Translations under genes and position numbers: made by a program | The notes under the pieces: model-generated | The model's database searches: none | What the model was told of the DNA's origin: nothing | Seen by the model: only the letters and a program-made list of their open reading frames with translations | In this document: positions 35,120 to 46,973 of the stretch, piece after piece | Numbering within the stretch: the stretch's first letter is position 1 | How the letters are laid out: every line of letters starts with the position of its first letter | Assembly (NCBI GenBank): GCA_022496805.1 | Contig: CM040094.1 | Span: 5,851,501-5,915,500, forward strand | Direction of reading: 5' to 3' | Source: Pohlia nutans | Taxonomy: Eukaryota > Streptophyta > Bryopsida > Bryales > Mniaceae | Length of the DNA: 64,000 bases

Positions 35120-36600
35120 TTGCAAACTAAGAGCCGCTTCACATGACGGGCCAATGATCCAAAGGCAATTCAAAAGAAATATTTGCTCAAGTCAAGAATG
35201 GAGGAAACTATGACAAAACTTGAGGGAAGTGAATTGGGTTTCCATTTTGGTTCAATTCAATTATTTTCTCTAAAGCCATGCGAGATTTTGTCTTTAGTGC
35301 ATTAAAATATAATTTCAAATATGAATTTTAAGAAATGGCATTGGTTTCTTCATGTAAAGCCCTTGGGATTGATTTTGTAAATTCAACCAATCGGTTGCAA
35401 AGATTCAAAAATATCAAAGGTTCAAATTGGCACTAGCATGTCATGTAAAGCAGTCCTAAGAGCATGACCATAGGAGCCCTCGAAACTACCCTAAGTATGT
35501 CAAATATGCAAGTGCAATTTAGACCTTGAGCTACCTAGCTTGCAACAGAAATAAAATATTCAATACTTGAAATTTGTAAGATCCGAAAAGTGAAGTGAAA
35601 ACTAGACTTGATAAACTTCATTTTCTCAATTGAGAGCAATATCAAAAAACGTCATCTTCAAGTTCAAAATTGGCTTTGACCAACAATCATCCACTATTTG
35701 GATGCGCGGTCCTTAAAGGGTTAATGTCCACTATTTCTCATGAATGACTATGAATCATTCATTTCAATGAAAACCATGTGATATTAGTACAACATCACTA
35801 CAACATTAGTTCAAACTACATGACAAAGTCTCTTTGCACAAGATCGCGTTCTTGAAACCCTTTAGTGAAGTAAATATAATTGCACTTGCAACTTTATTAA
35901 TCACTCTTCATGGTAAATGTAGCAAATATGACAAGAGTAATTTCACTTACCGTATGGCTAAAGGTGTGATGGACGCAACCACATCCAATCTCATTTTTAT
36001 TGTCGTTTTGTAGGGAACAAAAAAGACCCTGCTAACATTGGTTAATAATGTTGATTTTTTTTTTGGTGATTTCTTTACACTTACTTCTTTATTAAATTTT
36101 TTTAACTAGAAGTAAAATAAATGAAAAAGATTTTAAAAAAACTATAGAAATCAACATCATGGGAAATGGAAGCTAAAACATAAATATATCACATGGTTTT
36201 AATGAAGAATCTCAATTTATTATAGATTTTACAAATTATAAAAATGTTTCAAATGCAAAATGAAGAAAAAAAAATGATTCATGATGATACATGCAAATTC
36301 TTTATGATATTTAATGATATTTCATGCCATCAATTTCATAGAGGTAGATAATCATCCAATGTCGTTTTAATGAGTGTTTACTTATGTATATTTTTTTTAA
36401 TTTGAAATTGTTTAAGTACAATAGCTATAGTCCATTCTTTATGTTGGCACTTTTCCCAAAAGTACGTGATCTATATAAGTTGATACACTTTTCCAATTAC
36501 ATAAAGAAATTGAATTTTATTAAAAAAAAGATATCTAAATTATGGATGCACTATTGCTTTTTGTATAAATCTAGCTATTCTACAAAAACCACTTAAAATA
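35120..36600. other. Intergenic; orphan TTAA-type end at 35708-35724
   Basis: No gene is seen. GGTCCTTAAAGGGTTAA at 35708-35724 is a right terminal repeat of the TTAA group without a recognisable left partner. Confidence 0.4.
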
Positions 36601-36602
36601 TT

Positions 36603-36684
36603 TGGTGTGAGTAGGATTTGAACCTACACAACATTTAGATTATGAGCTTGACAAGTTACCAATTACTCTACCCAGCGCACATAA
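36603..36684 (-). tRNA. Degenerate tRNA-Met(CAU)-like sequence
   Basis: The minus strand contains GGGTAGAGTAATTGGTAAC (A box and D arm), an anticodon-loop-like CTCATAA with CAT, and a good T arm and B box GTAGGTTCAAATCCTAC followed by TCACACC. The 5' acceptor strand pairs only partly, and the anticodon stem has two or more mismatches. It is probably a tRNA pseudogene or the head of a tRNA-derived SINE rather than a working tRNA. Confidence 0.5.
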
Positions 36685-37919
36685 TAAATTTTTCTTCAAC
36701 GATGCTGCAAAATATTTTTTATTTCGTAGCAGTTCCCCACCCGCCCCAAATATGGTTCTTTCTTATAAATGTGGAATTTTTTATTGCAAGTCCCCATGAT
36801 GATTCATTCACAATTTTATTTAACTAATTGTTGACCAATAAAAAAAATTGATTTCCAACACTTCTTTTTAAGGATTATTTAGAATTGATAATTTGCATTT
36901 ATGTCTTATAAAAATATCAAAAAATTCAATCCAAAAGTGCCTTGTAGAAATGATTAATTTTATAGATTTAAGCAACGCAAAATGTTCAAAATATGATAAT
37001 AATAATGATTCACATTTAAATCCTATTTTGATAGATTATACTAAAAATTTACTTTTACGTTAAACTTAGAAATAATTTTGAATTATGAGTTTTAAATTTT
37101 ACATAAAGAAATGGATATAGAAACCATGTATAATTGTACAAATATAATCTACAATCCAAAATCTACAACATGTGTGCAATTGAATGATTCCTCTATGTTA
37201 TATGTTACAATGATTTTTTACAAATCTTCAAACAAGGAGATGAGTAAAACATATTGAAGGTAAAATAATATTGATATCAATTTATAATAACTTTTAGCAA
37301 TTCTAGAATTTGGTTCTAGCGATGATGAAACCTCCTATCATTTCATGATTCCATGCACAATATCTGTACATTATCCTTCCAATATATATACCTACATTCA
37401 TTGTTCTTGTATGAACAAAAGTAAAAAGGATAAATGTGGTCTTTTAGGAATAAAAGGATTCTTATTTATCGAGTATAGTGATTCAAAAACTCCTATAATA
37501 TGTTATATTACATGCAATCTGAAAATAATGTTAACAATGATTGTATGAAGACACAAATACATATTTTGGTCTCATTACAAGTTTTTAATATATATTTGAA
37601 TGGAACTCTAAACAATTTTGGAACAAATTCACTTTGAAATTTGTTTTCACTCAAACCACAATTTAAACCATGATAAGCATTTTTAAGTACATTGTACACT
37701 TAAACCCTTTTAATGTTAATGGAGATGAATTTTTCTCACTTATACTTATCATATGATTGTTTGAATGCAAATGTCACAATACAATATTGAGTTATATTTG
37801 TCTATGTAATCCTAAACAACTTGACTTTGTAAGCTTTGTTTATCAAAACAATAAAAGATGAAATTCTCTTCTCAACAACCACCATATTTTAAGCCAGACA
37901 TAGATTGTGATCAAATCAT

Positions 37920-38020
37920 GCCAATGTCCCTTTGTCTGTTGGGCATTGAATCATTGACATCACAAAAAGACACTTTATTCACGCTGGCCTCGAAAGAAGA
38001 CCAAAGTTTCTATTTATCTA
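37920..38020 (+). mobile_element. SINE, (CTAT)-tail subfamily, copy 2
   Basis: 101 bp between target duplications ATCAAATCAT (37910-37919 and 38021-38030). It has the core GACACTTTATTCACGCTGGC, CCTC-GAAA-GAAG in place of the hairpin, and tail TTTCTATTTATCTA. It is 5'-truncated relative to 43377-43527. Confidence 0.82.
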
Positions 38021-38030
38021 ATCAAATCAT

Positions 38031-39080
38031 TATTTTCACATATATGAGTTAAAATGTTCTTTAATGACAACATCTCTTATGAAAATGTTGCAAGTGCCCA
38101 AACATGCCACTACAAAGGGCTCGTGTGTGAAGTATTCACAGCATCTTCAAAGGGAATGTAAAAATTACATTCCAAATGCCAACTACCTGAAAATAACATT
38201 TTTTCAATCAATAATACATTATAAATATAAATTATTTTCAATACATTATCTACAAGATTGTTTGCAATTATACATATAAACATTGTCACCTAGTAAATTT
38301 ATATACAAACATGAATTGAACTTTCCAATCAAGAAATGTACCATCGTATATCTAAATATCCACCAATGCTAAGCTCCAAGAACTCCAACTCATTTAGTAA
38401 ATTTATCCCTTCATTTGCAAGAAAACATGCTTTTTTGTCATTGTTATTATCTAGTTTCATATTTCGATAACTTCAATAGAACCCACTTTGTTTACATATA
38501 GTGCATATTAGACATACAAACTTGTACAAACATACAAACATAAACATATAGACATGACTTTCATACCACCTAATCATGAAACATAGCCAAAAAAATACAA
38601 CTTTTTTTTTTTAATCTAAAAATTCACTTTATGATGATCAACTCCATTCATAAATCAATTAGAATTAGAATAAGCACCACTTGGAAAAAATCATTCAAGA
38701 TTTATAATTATTTAAAATAAGATCTTACTTGCTTTTCTTCAAATCAAAAATATGAGATTATTTGCTTCAAGTATCCAATCAAAACTATTTTGTCTTGCAA
38801 CCCACTTATTTATGAAGGATAGTTTTTTTGGATGTCTTTTGTCGCTTGTTATACTGAAGACACACAAAAAATTACCAACAAAAACCAATGACCTATGTTA
38901 TTATGTAACCAAATTAATATTCCTAGCTTCCAAATTTTGAACAATTAACACAAACTCAAAAATGTGTATCAATCTTGGTGTTAACTTTAAATCTTCAAAA
39001 AAAAAACTTTAGTTCAAGAATTTTTTGTCAACCTATAGCATATTCATTATTAAGATCAACATAAAAAACCTTTTAAATTT
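38031..39080. other. AT-rich DNA downstream of the RBM42-like gene
   Basis: The last exon or exons of the RBM42-like gene on the minus strand may lie here, because the sixth exon ends at a potential donor. I could not recognise the conserved Lys-rich C-terminal end in the translation. Nothing else is visible. Confidence 0.35.
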
Positions 39081-39083
39081 TAC

Positions 39084-42000
39084 CCTCAATTTTTGTAACA
39101 CATTTGTGTCTATCCGCTCTTTCCATTTACTCTTCCTCAACTTGATAGGCCTATTTCCAACATATTTGCCTGCACAAACAATAATCCCTTAAAATTGTAG
39201 CGGTTTACAGATTTTTTTTATTATCATTAAGAGAACTAATTTCTTTTGGAGAACATTGAAAAAAATGGTTATCATCATAAATTAAATATAAAAGTAAAGT
39301 GATAAAAACTAGTGCAAATTGACATCCAAAACACAAATGTACTCTATAAATTAGTCAACAAATAAATATAATGTACAGAGAAGAATGTCGTTGTTGGCTT
39401 TTTGCATAAGTACGAAACGAAGAGAATCAATAATTCATCTAAAAACGTTAATTAGTGTACCAATGTGTGTATATATATACATGCATACACATACATACAT
39501 CAAAAAAACTATTTATACATATACATGAAGTACACCACTTACCATTCATCTCTTTAAAAGCTAAGGCAAGATCAGATGAATTTGCAAAACTAACAAAGCC
39601 ATAACCTTTGGTCTTCCCTGTGCGTTTATCTCGTACAACCTGAAAAACAACAACCACTTTTTATATTACAAGAACAATAAAACACCTAGAGGTATTTTAA
39701 CTAATCTTTGTTCTAAGGTGTAGATCTCAAGCATGAACCTCCAAATATCTCAAATCTTTATGTTGAAGGAGAGGAAATATGGTAGTCTAAAAAGGACATA
39801 TTTCTAAAAAGGAATATGTTGTTTGAGAGTACTTACTCGAGCCATGTTGAAAGTGGTGAAGCGTGAGAAGGCCTTTGTCAAAACCTCATCATTCACTTCG
39901 TTACCCAAGTCACCACAAAAAAGTCGATGATCATCTACACAATCGAGAACCATCCAAAAATAATAAATTCTTGAATCAACAGTAGCTTATAAATTGAAGA
40001 CTAGCCAAAGCCATACATAACCACATTATTTTTTTGGAACAAATCAACGAAAAATCCATAAATTTGTGACAAACAATGTAATCTCAAGTGTTGGCATCAA
40101 GATCAAGGCCATTTTAGTTTAATACATGGAGTACCCATCTCTATTCCTCAAAACATATTATTTACCATTCTCGTTGTATTGACCATTGTTACGCTTATAA
40201 TTGAATATTTGTAGTTGAATATGGATAGAATTAAATATTTGCAACTAGATAATCCACTACATTGATATTGTGAACCACAATAGTAACATTCATCAAACAA
40301 TTTACGACACTTAGAAGCATTTGCATCTATAGACTCGGTTTTCATTCAACAAGTCTTTCCTGCCCAAACTATCAACTATTTTCAATGTGTAAGTAAATTC
40401 CAGAGAACATAAAACAAATGCATATGCATCCTTGCAAAAAAATGACAATTGCTTTAGAATCAATAAGATGACAACAAAATTAAAGAAAAACTTAATTTTA
40501 GGTATGTGCACATACTTTCAGGCCATTCGGCAAGAGTAGGATCCTCCCAAGTCTGCCCTGCAGCTTTTCGAGGAATTGCTTTTTTCTTTGTCTCTACCTT
40601 TTGTTCATCCTCACTATTAGCCAAAGCAACCTTTACATTCTCAAGAGCCTCCGGTGTAATGGTTTGCGCATCCTTCCGAAAAAGCTGTTGAGCCTGCAAT
40701 TTGTTTTAGTTTACAAATGAAATGTGCATGCTACACAATAAGGCTTACACTCTACCTTTTAGACATGTTGTGACTCTAAATTGATGTCTATTATTTAGAA
40801 TTTTACTTCTTTCATGATTTTTTTTTCCAAAAATAATATCTCAATGATCTTATACACACATATCAATTATACACATTTTACTAGAACTCCTACCATCCCG
40901 GAGGGGTGCACTCTATGTTATGTTTGATAATGACGTGCATTCATGACCCTTTCTAAAAACCCCCTTGTATACGAGAGGTTGTATACAAATATATTTTTCT
41001 TTAAATGCATTAAGTATACGCGAATATTTTAAGTTCTAAATGTGTTTTTTGTATGTATACGTAAAACAACAATGTTCAGATTAATACCCTTCTATGTGCT
41101 CACGTATACTTATACATGTTTATTACAGTGCAACCCTCGGGCCTACTATGTGCATTAACGAGTTCATATAAAGTTATGTCGTGAATGGAGATTGATTTCC
41201 AGAAATATTTCATTGCTACTTAAATTTCAAACAAAAGCAAAAATCCACTATAAAGAAGAGCTGTTGATAGCTTACTTGAGGAACTTTATAAATTGTTGGC
41301 TCTGAGCGTGTAATTACAGTAGGAGCAGGTTGTTGATATAACTCCAAATACTGATAGTGAGTTGTTGGAACACTAGACTGTGACATTGGAAGGTGAAGGC
41401 TAGGTGAATCTGACATTGGGCCTGATATTGAAAAATAAGAATTTGTAATAGAAGGAGGAATAGGAGGTGGTGGTGGAGATAGGGTATATGTAGTTGTTAC
41501 TGATGACATAGAATATGAATATTGCGGTGCACATGTTATTGGAGGTGGAGGTGGAGGAGGTGTAGGTAATGTAGGTTGAGAGACAATGACTATTGAAGAA
41601 GCTGAAGATGTAGAGGCAGACACCCAAGGCCCACAAGAAGGAGGTTGTGGTGAAGCAACAATAGTTGGCATATGAAGTGAAAGTCGTGGAGGTACCAAAA
41701 ATGGCGCTGTAGGTGAGTTATTTGTTTTCAATCCAGATGTCTACAACAAAGACAAAAAAATGAGAAATACATATACTTTAGGTATTCTATAAATTTTCTA
41801 TAGTATATTACAATTATAGTGTTAATAACGATGAAAACCTTAAATTGCGGCATTACAAATTAAAATTTACAAAAGCAAAGATTTTTAGAAATTTCGTTGA
41901 GTTAAAACTAAAACTATAAGTATGCTATTTGCTATAAGTCCAAATGTCTATCACAAAATCCAAAAAAGCGAGACACACGTATGCTTTAGGTATTCTATAA

Positions 42001-42565
42001 TTTTTTTTAAATATCAAGACTTACATGGCTTGCAGACCAAACAAAACAAAACAAAAAACAAATATGCTTTTGATATTTCACAAATTCTTCATATTTTACA
42101 ACCATGATGCAATTAACAAATAAATACCTTAAGTTACAACATTTTAAACAATAAAAATCACAACAACAAAAGTTTGGAAAATTATATTGGAAATCAAAAC
42201 TTGTAAGACCTACAAAGAAAACAAAGTAAGAATTGCTCATGCTTTTAGTATTCTATAGCAAGTTGCCTTTCACAATTATGACACAATTAACAACAAAAAT
42301 CCTTAAGCAAAAATATTGTAAATAAACAAATAAAAATCACAACAATCGTGACTATAATTTTTTTTGTTGAGCTAAAAGTGAGACTTACAGGTGGCGATGG
42401 TGGTGGTTGTGGAGGAGGTAGATGACCTCGAAGCACTACACAAGGGAGTGGAGGCGGAGGCGGAGGCGGCGGTGGAGGCAGAGGCAACAATTGTAGAGCA
42501 GTCTTGGATCCAAGTTCCTTCATTTCTTGTTCAAACCTCTCAAGCTCACTCATCAAGTTTGCCAT
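39084..42565 (-). CDS. RBM42: RBM42-like RNA-binding protein (C-terminal RRM)
   Basis: Nuclear/cytoplasmic RNA-binding protein related to RBM42, implicated in splicing and mRNA metabolism. Six exons are supported: 42565-42389, 41740-41276, 40693-40516, 39934-39837, 39639-39543 and 39169-39084. Phases match at every junction and donors are GTAAGT or GTATGT-like. Exon 1 starts MANLMSELERFEQEM and runs into polyproline. Exon 2 is Pro/Ser/Tyr-rich. Exon 3 carries the family signature AAGQTWEDPTLAEWPE. Exons 4-6 make the single RRM: RNP2 RLFCGDL, FSRFTTFNMARVVRDKRTGK, RNP1 KGYGFVSF, and NGKYVGNRPIKLRKSKW. The final Lys-rich tail after ...KLR was not found. Either the frame runs on into intron-like sequence and stops, or a last exon lies below 39080. 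Everything else looks intact. Confidence 0.88.
40911..41138. mobile_element. MITE in RBM42 intron 2, copy 2 of the 23949 family
   Basis: Ends GAGGGGTGCACT and, inverted, GAGGGTTGCACT. It matches 23949-24210 along its length. It lies inside the intron between exons 2 and 3 of the RBM42-like gene. Confidence 0.68.
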
Positions 42566-42894
42566 TTTTCTCGCTGAACTTGTTATCTCACACCACTACA
42601 ACATCAATTGCAAACTTGCTCGATCTTCAACTTCCAAAGAAAAAATGTAATTTTTTTGTGCACTTGCCCTTCTTTATTACAACAACATTTCAAATTCAAG
42701 AAGTTGATCAAATTACACATTCATTTGGTTGTTTATACACCAAGTTGTTACAATGAATGATCAATTCAATCAAATGTTTGACAAATAAAAACACATATTG
42801 TAGATACCATAGCCAAACCCTTAAAATGTTGAAAAAGAAAGACATCTTTTTTTTAGAGAGTTCATTGTGTTTCTTTTATCATTGACTTTATTCC

Positions 42895-43131
42895 TTAATC
42901 CCTAAAGGACCAAGAAGTCCAAATTGGGCCTCATTGTTTTTAGCAATTTTGGATAGGTTCTAAGTGGACTTCGTTTTATTCAAATTTGTTTGTTTCTCGA
43001 CCATCATATGCATTATTCTTCGCTGATTCCAGTGATAGAAAGTTTAGTCTCATCTAAATTATATGTTTCACAATCTGATTAAGTGAATTTGTCATTTTAA
43101 AACCATAAATCCTTGGTCCTTTAGGGGTTAA
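42895..43131. mobile_element. TTAA-type MITE, family A short form, copy 1
   Basis: 237 bp from TTAATCCCTAAAGGACC to GGTCCTTTAGGGGTTAA. The interior is the inverse of the copies at 47485 and 48028. It lies about 0.3 kb upstream of the RBM42-like start codon. Confidence 0.82.
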
Positions 43132-43376
43132 GCATTCCCATGGTTTTTCTTTGGAGTTTTCTAATTGTTTCCCAAATGTTTTTTTTTAAAATTTCCTAAA
43201 TGTTTCCTAATGAATTGTTTTTTGATATTCTTGATATTGTATTGTGGATTGCTTAATAATTCTTTACTGCGCAATCTATTGTATCCCAATCAAACCTCAC
43301 AATTTTAATTTATTTTTGAATAAATACATTAGATGTCCACTATTTTCCCACATAAACATTATGTTTCTATTTAGTC

Positions 43377-43527
43377 GCTCTGGTCACTAAAGTGTCTATT
43401 CTCGAAAGAGGTGAGTAGTCTTGTACCAATGGACCTTTGTCCGGGGGGCATTGGCTCATTGACAAGACGAACAGACACTTTATTCACGCCGGCCTCGAAA
43501 GAGGACCGGTGTTCATATCTATCTATC
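43377..43527 (+). mobile_element. SINE, (CTAT)-tail subfamily, longest copy
   Basis: 151 bp between 13-bp target duplications TTTCTATTTAGTC (43364-43376 and 43528-43540). The head has AGTGTCTATTCTCGAAAGAGG, also seen in diverged form in the copy at 53670. The body has CCAATGGACCTTTGTCCGG and GACACTTTATTCACGCC. Then come the hairpin CCGGCCTC-GAAA-GAGGACCGG and the tail CTATCTATC. No classical tRNA A/B boxes are obvious. Confidence 0.85.
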
Positions 43528-43825
43528 TTTCTATTTAGTCTAATTTTTTCATAACTAAAAAAATTAATTTGAAATTTACAATGGGATTCTATTGTGGCTA
43601 TAGAGTGCCATAAAAATCTCAATTTTGATGCTTTTTGAAAAATTCCAATTAGAGAGTAGATTATTGGAAACTAAACTTTTATAGTAGAACTTATTTGCAT
43701 TTAAAATCGAGAACCAAGTGAAAATCAAAAGTTGACCCAAAAACAATGATTTGCGGGTTGTTCGGTGTTACATGATTAAATAAAACATGTTCATTGATTT
43801 ATGTTTGTATTAGTTAATGACTAAG

Positions 43826-44305
43826 AAGGTTGGTAGGTTGGTAGGGTGAGGTTATGATTAGTAGGTTGAGATTAAAGATTGGTAGATTGAAGTTAGAATT
43901 GGTAGGTTAAGGTTAGGGTTGGTAGGTTGAGATTAACCCCTAAATGTACCAATCGATTGAACAAAAGTAGACCCTAACCTCAAAAATAGATATTGGCATG
44001 GCTCATATGTACATGAGGTGCACATGAGAGGACCATTGCAAGTCTAAAATCTATCCAATAAATTTGGCATACTTGTAGTTGGAGGTCTCTTCAATATTAT
44101 CAACAACTCCCTATCACAAACGATTTATTGTAATTGGTAGAGAATTTAATAGGCTTACAAAGATGACTTGGATGAAAGTCATCCAAGGTTGTATGAGAAA
44201 GTTGCAAGGCTTTGAATCTGTTCGTGATCCAGTTTCTGGACGTTGGGACGTTTAGGAGTTAAAATTGGTAGATTGAGGTTAGAATTGGTAAAGGTTAGGG
44301 TTGGT
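43826..44305. repeat. 20-bp minisatellite split by a TTAA element
   Basis: Units close to TTGGTAGGTTGAGGTTAGAA run from 43826 to 43932 and continue at 44263-44305. The gap is exactly filled by the TTAA element 43933-44262. Intact units read GAGATTAAAGATTGG at the corresponding place. Confidence 0.75.
43933..44262. mobile_element. TTAA-type MITE, family C, copy 1
   Basis: 330 bp from TTAACCCCTAAATGTACC to GGGACGTTTAGGAGTTAA. The end shares TCCAGTTTCTGGACG with the copy at 58028-58615. It is inserted in a minisatellite, so the uninterrupted units show that TTAA is the duplicated target. Confidence 0.85.
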
Positions 44306-44319
44306 GACCCTTTTTTTGC

Positions 44320-44392
44320 AGTACTTCTTGTAGCACTTCCCCATCAACTCTTCATTCACGCTGGCCTACAGGCCCTAGTTACTCTCTCTCTT
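44320..44392 (+). mobile_element. SINE, (CT)-tail subfamily, truncated copy
   Basis: It shares CTCTTCATTCACGCTGGCC, a hairpin GGCC-TACA-GGCC and the tail ACTCTCTCTC with the copy at 53670-53806. No target duplication is seen, so its 5' boundary is approximate. Confidence 0.6.
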
Positions 44393-44399
44393 TCACACT

Positions 44400-45510
44400 T
44401 TCTTTTTCAGTATCTCTCTCACACAGTCTTTTTGACTATCTCCCTCTCAATCTTTCTCTTTCTCAGGACGTTTGTATAAGTTACTTGAAGACACTTTCTG
44501 ATTGAAAGTTGTTGTTTGAAAACACTTATTTGTAAGTTCATCGACTTCCTTTTGACAATAAGTTTTTATGTTCTTGATTTGTTTTTACATTTTAAAAACA
44601 AGTTTGTAGGTGGATTTGACTTGCTTTTTAAAAGTGTTCTTTTTAGATTTGAAAAGTATTTGTATTGATTTGAAAAGTGTGTGTGGATTTCAAAGCTTTA
44701 AGAGGATGCATTAATAATTTTAAAGTGTAACGTGTGAGGTGATTTGAAAGGGTAAAGAGATGTACTAAGGTAAATAGTTTGGAAAATTAATAAATCGAGG
44801 TTCTTTTGCTTAAAACACTAACTAAGTTGTAGATTTGTAAGTTTTATTTTACAATAAATGATAAGTTTTGTAGGTTTGTAGATTTGATTTCACAGTAAAA
44901 TAATAGCTTGTCGATTGAGTGTCTGATTTGCTTTTTTTGTTTTAAAGGTGTTGGTGTGGATGTGAAAATTTTGTGAAAGTATGTAAGTTAGTGCTTTTGT
45001 TGTTTAAGACTAAAAGAGATTCTAAAAGGTAGGTGTGAGATATAATAAAAATGTTAGTTTTGGATACTTAATTGATTGAGGGTCATCACAAACATCCCTA
45101 CATGTGATTTCATTTCTAATTGTTAGAACATCTTCTAGTAAGCTATTTAAAATTGAAATATAGCAAAAATAATACTAAAATAATTTGTTTTAGTACAACA
45201 TACAAAACTCTATCCCAACATTTTTAATTACTCTATTACAATACTAGATTGTGCAAAAAATAGTACCAAAAATATAGTGATGTTGTGTTTTGTGTTGGAA
45301 AAATGTCATTTCAACGTTGTTTCAATACTATTTCTGTACTATTTCAGCACTAAATGATGTACACAAGGAAGTTTGTGAATTTGTGACTTTTGTTGTAGAA
45401 TAAAGAATAAATTTGTAAATTTGTAAGATTGGTTCTATAACAAGCGACTAGTCGCCTAGTCTCTGCCATAGTATTATTTTACCCTGCTAGATTTACTTTT
45501 ACACCTTAAT
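44400..45510. other. Intergenic DNA
   Basis: No supported feature. There are short homopurine/homopyrimidine and T-rich stretches only. Confidence 0.45.
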
Positions 45511-45522
45511 TGTACTATTCAA

Positions 45523-45733
45523 TAGATAGATGGATAGAAACACCAACCCTATAGAAAGGGCCGGCGTGAATAAAGTGTCCGTTCGTAATGTCAATGACCC
45601 GATGCCCTTAAAATGGATGCAGCACCGAGACTTCCCGGGAGGTCACCCATCCCAGTACTATTCCGGCCCAAAGGTGCTTAACTTCAGAGTTCTGATGGGA
45701 TCTGGTGTATTAGCCTTGGTATGACCGCATCAC
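45523..45733 (-). mobile_element. Chimeric SINE with a 5S rRNA head
   Basis: 211 bp between 11-bp target duplications GTACTATTCAA (45512-45522 and 45734-45744). Reading the minus strand, the first 120 bases are a 5S rRNA. They are followed by the SINE body: GGTCATTGACATTACGAAC, then ACACTTTATTCACGCCGGCC, a hairpin CCCT-TTCTAT-AGGG and the tail CTATCCATCTATCTA. The duplications sit exactly at the 5S start and the tail end, so the 5S and SINE parts were inserted together as one RNA. Confidence 0.88.
45614..45733 (-). rRNA. 5S rRNA-derived head of the SINE
   Basis: Near full-length 5S rRNA (about 119 nt). It shows GGTCATACC, GATCCCATCAGAACTC, the A box AAGTTAAGC and the C box AGTACTGGGATGGGTGACC, and ends at the GTGCTGCATCC-like 3' terminus. 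Several positions differ from canonical plant 5S, so it is probably not a ribosomal gene. The Pol III internal promoter appears preserved and could drive the SINE. Confidence 0.85.
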
Positions 45734-46112
45734 GTACTATTCAACAATATAACTCCTCCAAAACGAAGTTTTCCGTAGTCTCTCCTCTGGTGGAGCAAGA
45801 CAATACAAGGATAGGTGTATGAATTGTCGATTTGACATGTTTTTTTGTTTTAAAGGTGTTGATGTAAGTTTGAGAGCTTTGAAAGGATATATTGGTAATT
45901 TCAAGGCTTGAGGCAAGTGTAAGGAAATATAAGGAAATGTATTAGATGCACTTTTAGTTTGGTCTACAAACAAGACATAATTTGGGTCTGGGTTTTGAAC
46001 TAAAGTCAACTATTTTATCTCTGTCATGTGACTAATTGTGCCACTTTGTCTTCATTACATATATTTATGTTTTACATTTATATATTAGTATGTAAACTAC
46101 TAATACATAATG

Positions 46113-46163
46113 ACACAAATAGGGTGACTTCCAAATTCTGGCGCAAATGGAATGGTTTTACTT
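46113..46163. repeat. 51-bp direct repeat, left copy (partner 46654-46702)
   Basis: ACACAAATAGGGTGA, then TTCCAAATT and TGGCGCAAATGG, ending TTTTACTTTA. The pair flanks the MITE at 46164-46650 exactly, and the right copy lies about 270 bp upstream of the EAF6 ATG. This is far longer than any normal target duplication. Confidence 0.75.
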
Positions 46164-46650
46164 TAAGCTGATTACCCCATTACCAAGTGGCTCCTTTCAC
46201 CAACAGCTAGGGGCATTTTCCACAATCAATGCTTCAATGATGTTGATTGTAGCATGAATTACAGTTGGTAATGGGTTCTCTCTTGTTGGTTTTACTATAT
46301 GTAAGTCTGGTTATGGATTTGTTGTTGTTGGTTTAAGCATCATTAGTGTGTGCAATACAAATCTTCTTTGGACAAAAACAACTCTACCTATGTGACATGA
46401 ATGGGATGTGTCATACTTCAACTTTGAAAATTTATAACTAATTCATCCTTCATTCAAAAATTATGTTTCAATTTGTGTTGGAATCTATTTCTTCTTGCCT
46501 AACTCTAAAAAAAAATATATACTAAATAACATCAATGTCTCGTATCCATATTTGGGAATGGGAATGGGAATGGGGTAACTACCTTAATCATGTCTTCTAC
46601 CTTAATGGGGTAACTACATCAATGTCTTTGGGAATGGGGTAACTACCTTA
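46164..46650. mobile_element. MITE with GGTRGTTACCCCATTC ends, copy 1
   Basis: The left end is TAAGCTGATTACCCCATT. The right end, AATGGGGTAACTACCTTA, is repeated two to three times in tandem (46569-46650). The interior is the same as 58629-59042, in the same orientation, at roughly 85-90% identity by eye. Confidence 0.72.
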
Positions 46651-46973
46651 CTAACACAAATAGGGTGATTTCCAAATTGTGGCGCAAATGGGATGTTTTA
46701 CCTTATTGGCTAGAATCTTTGGATGGAGAAAGCATTGTGTTCCCTAAGTGTTCCCTAAGTGTTCCCAAAGTGCGTTCCCTTGGGCAGTTCCCCTTTCACA
46801 CCTGCAGCTTTGTACCCGAGGGAGTCCCCGTTCTCGTTTTCGAAGCTTGCAAACGGTGTAGGGTATCGTTTCTCTTTTGCGTCGAGATTTCTTTATGATT
46901 TACGTGATTTTCGGGGTTTTTTAATCTGCAGCTGCCAAGACCGTGAGGAGAGCTTTCGATCGAGCCCAGCATC

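Noticed and set aside
41400..41636. 78-residue minus-strand ORF inside RBM42 exon 2
   Set aside because: It is an alternate frame of a Pro/Ser-rich exon whose correct frame is fixed by phase-matched splice sites.
45530..45724. 64-residue plus-strand ORF
   Set aside because: It is the antisense of the 5S rRNA-SINE chimera.
45614..45733. A functional 5S rRNA gene
   Set aside because: It carries several differences from canonical 5S, stands alone, continues into a SINE body and is bounded by target duplications, so it is retrotransposed.
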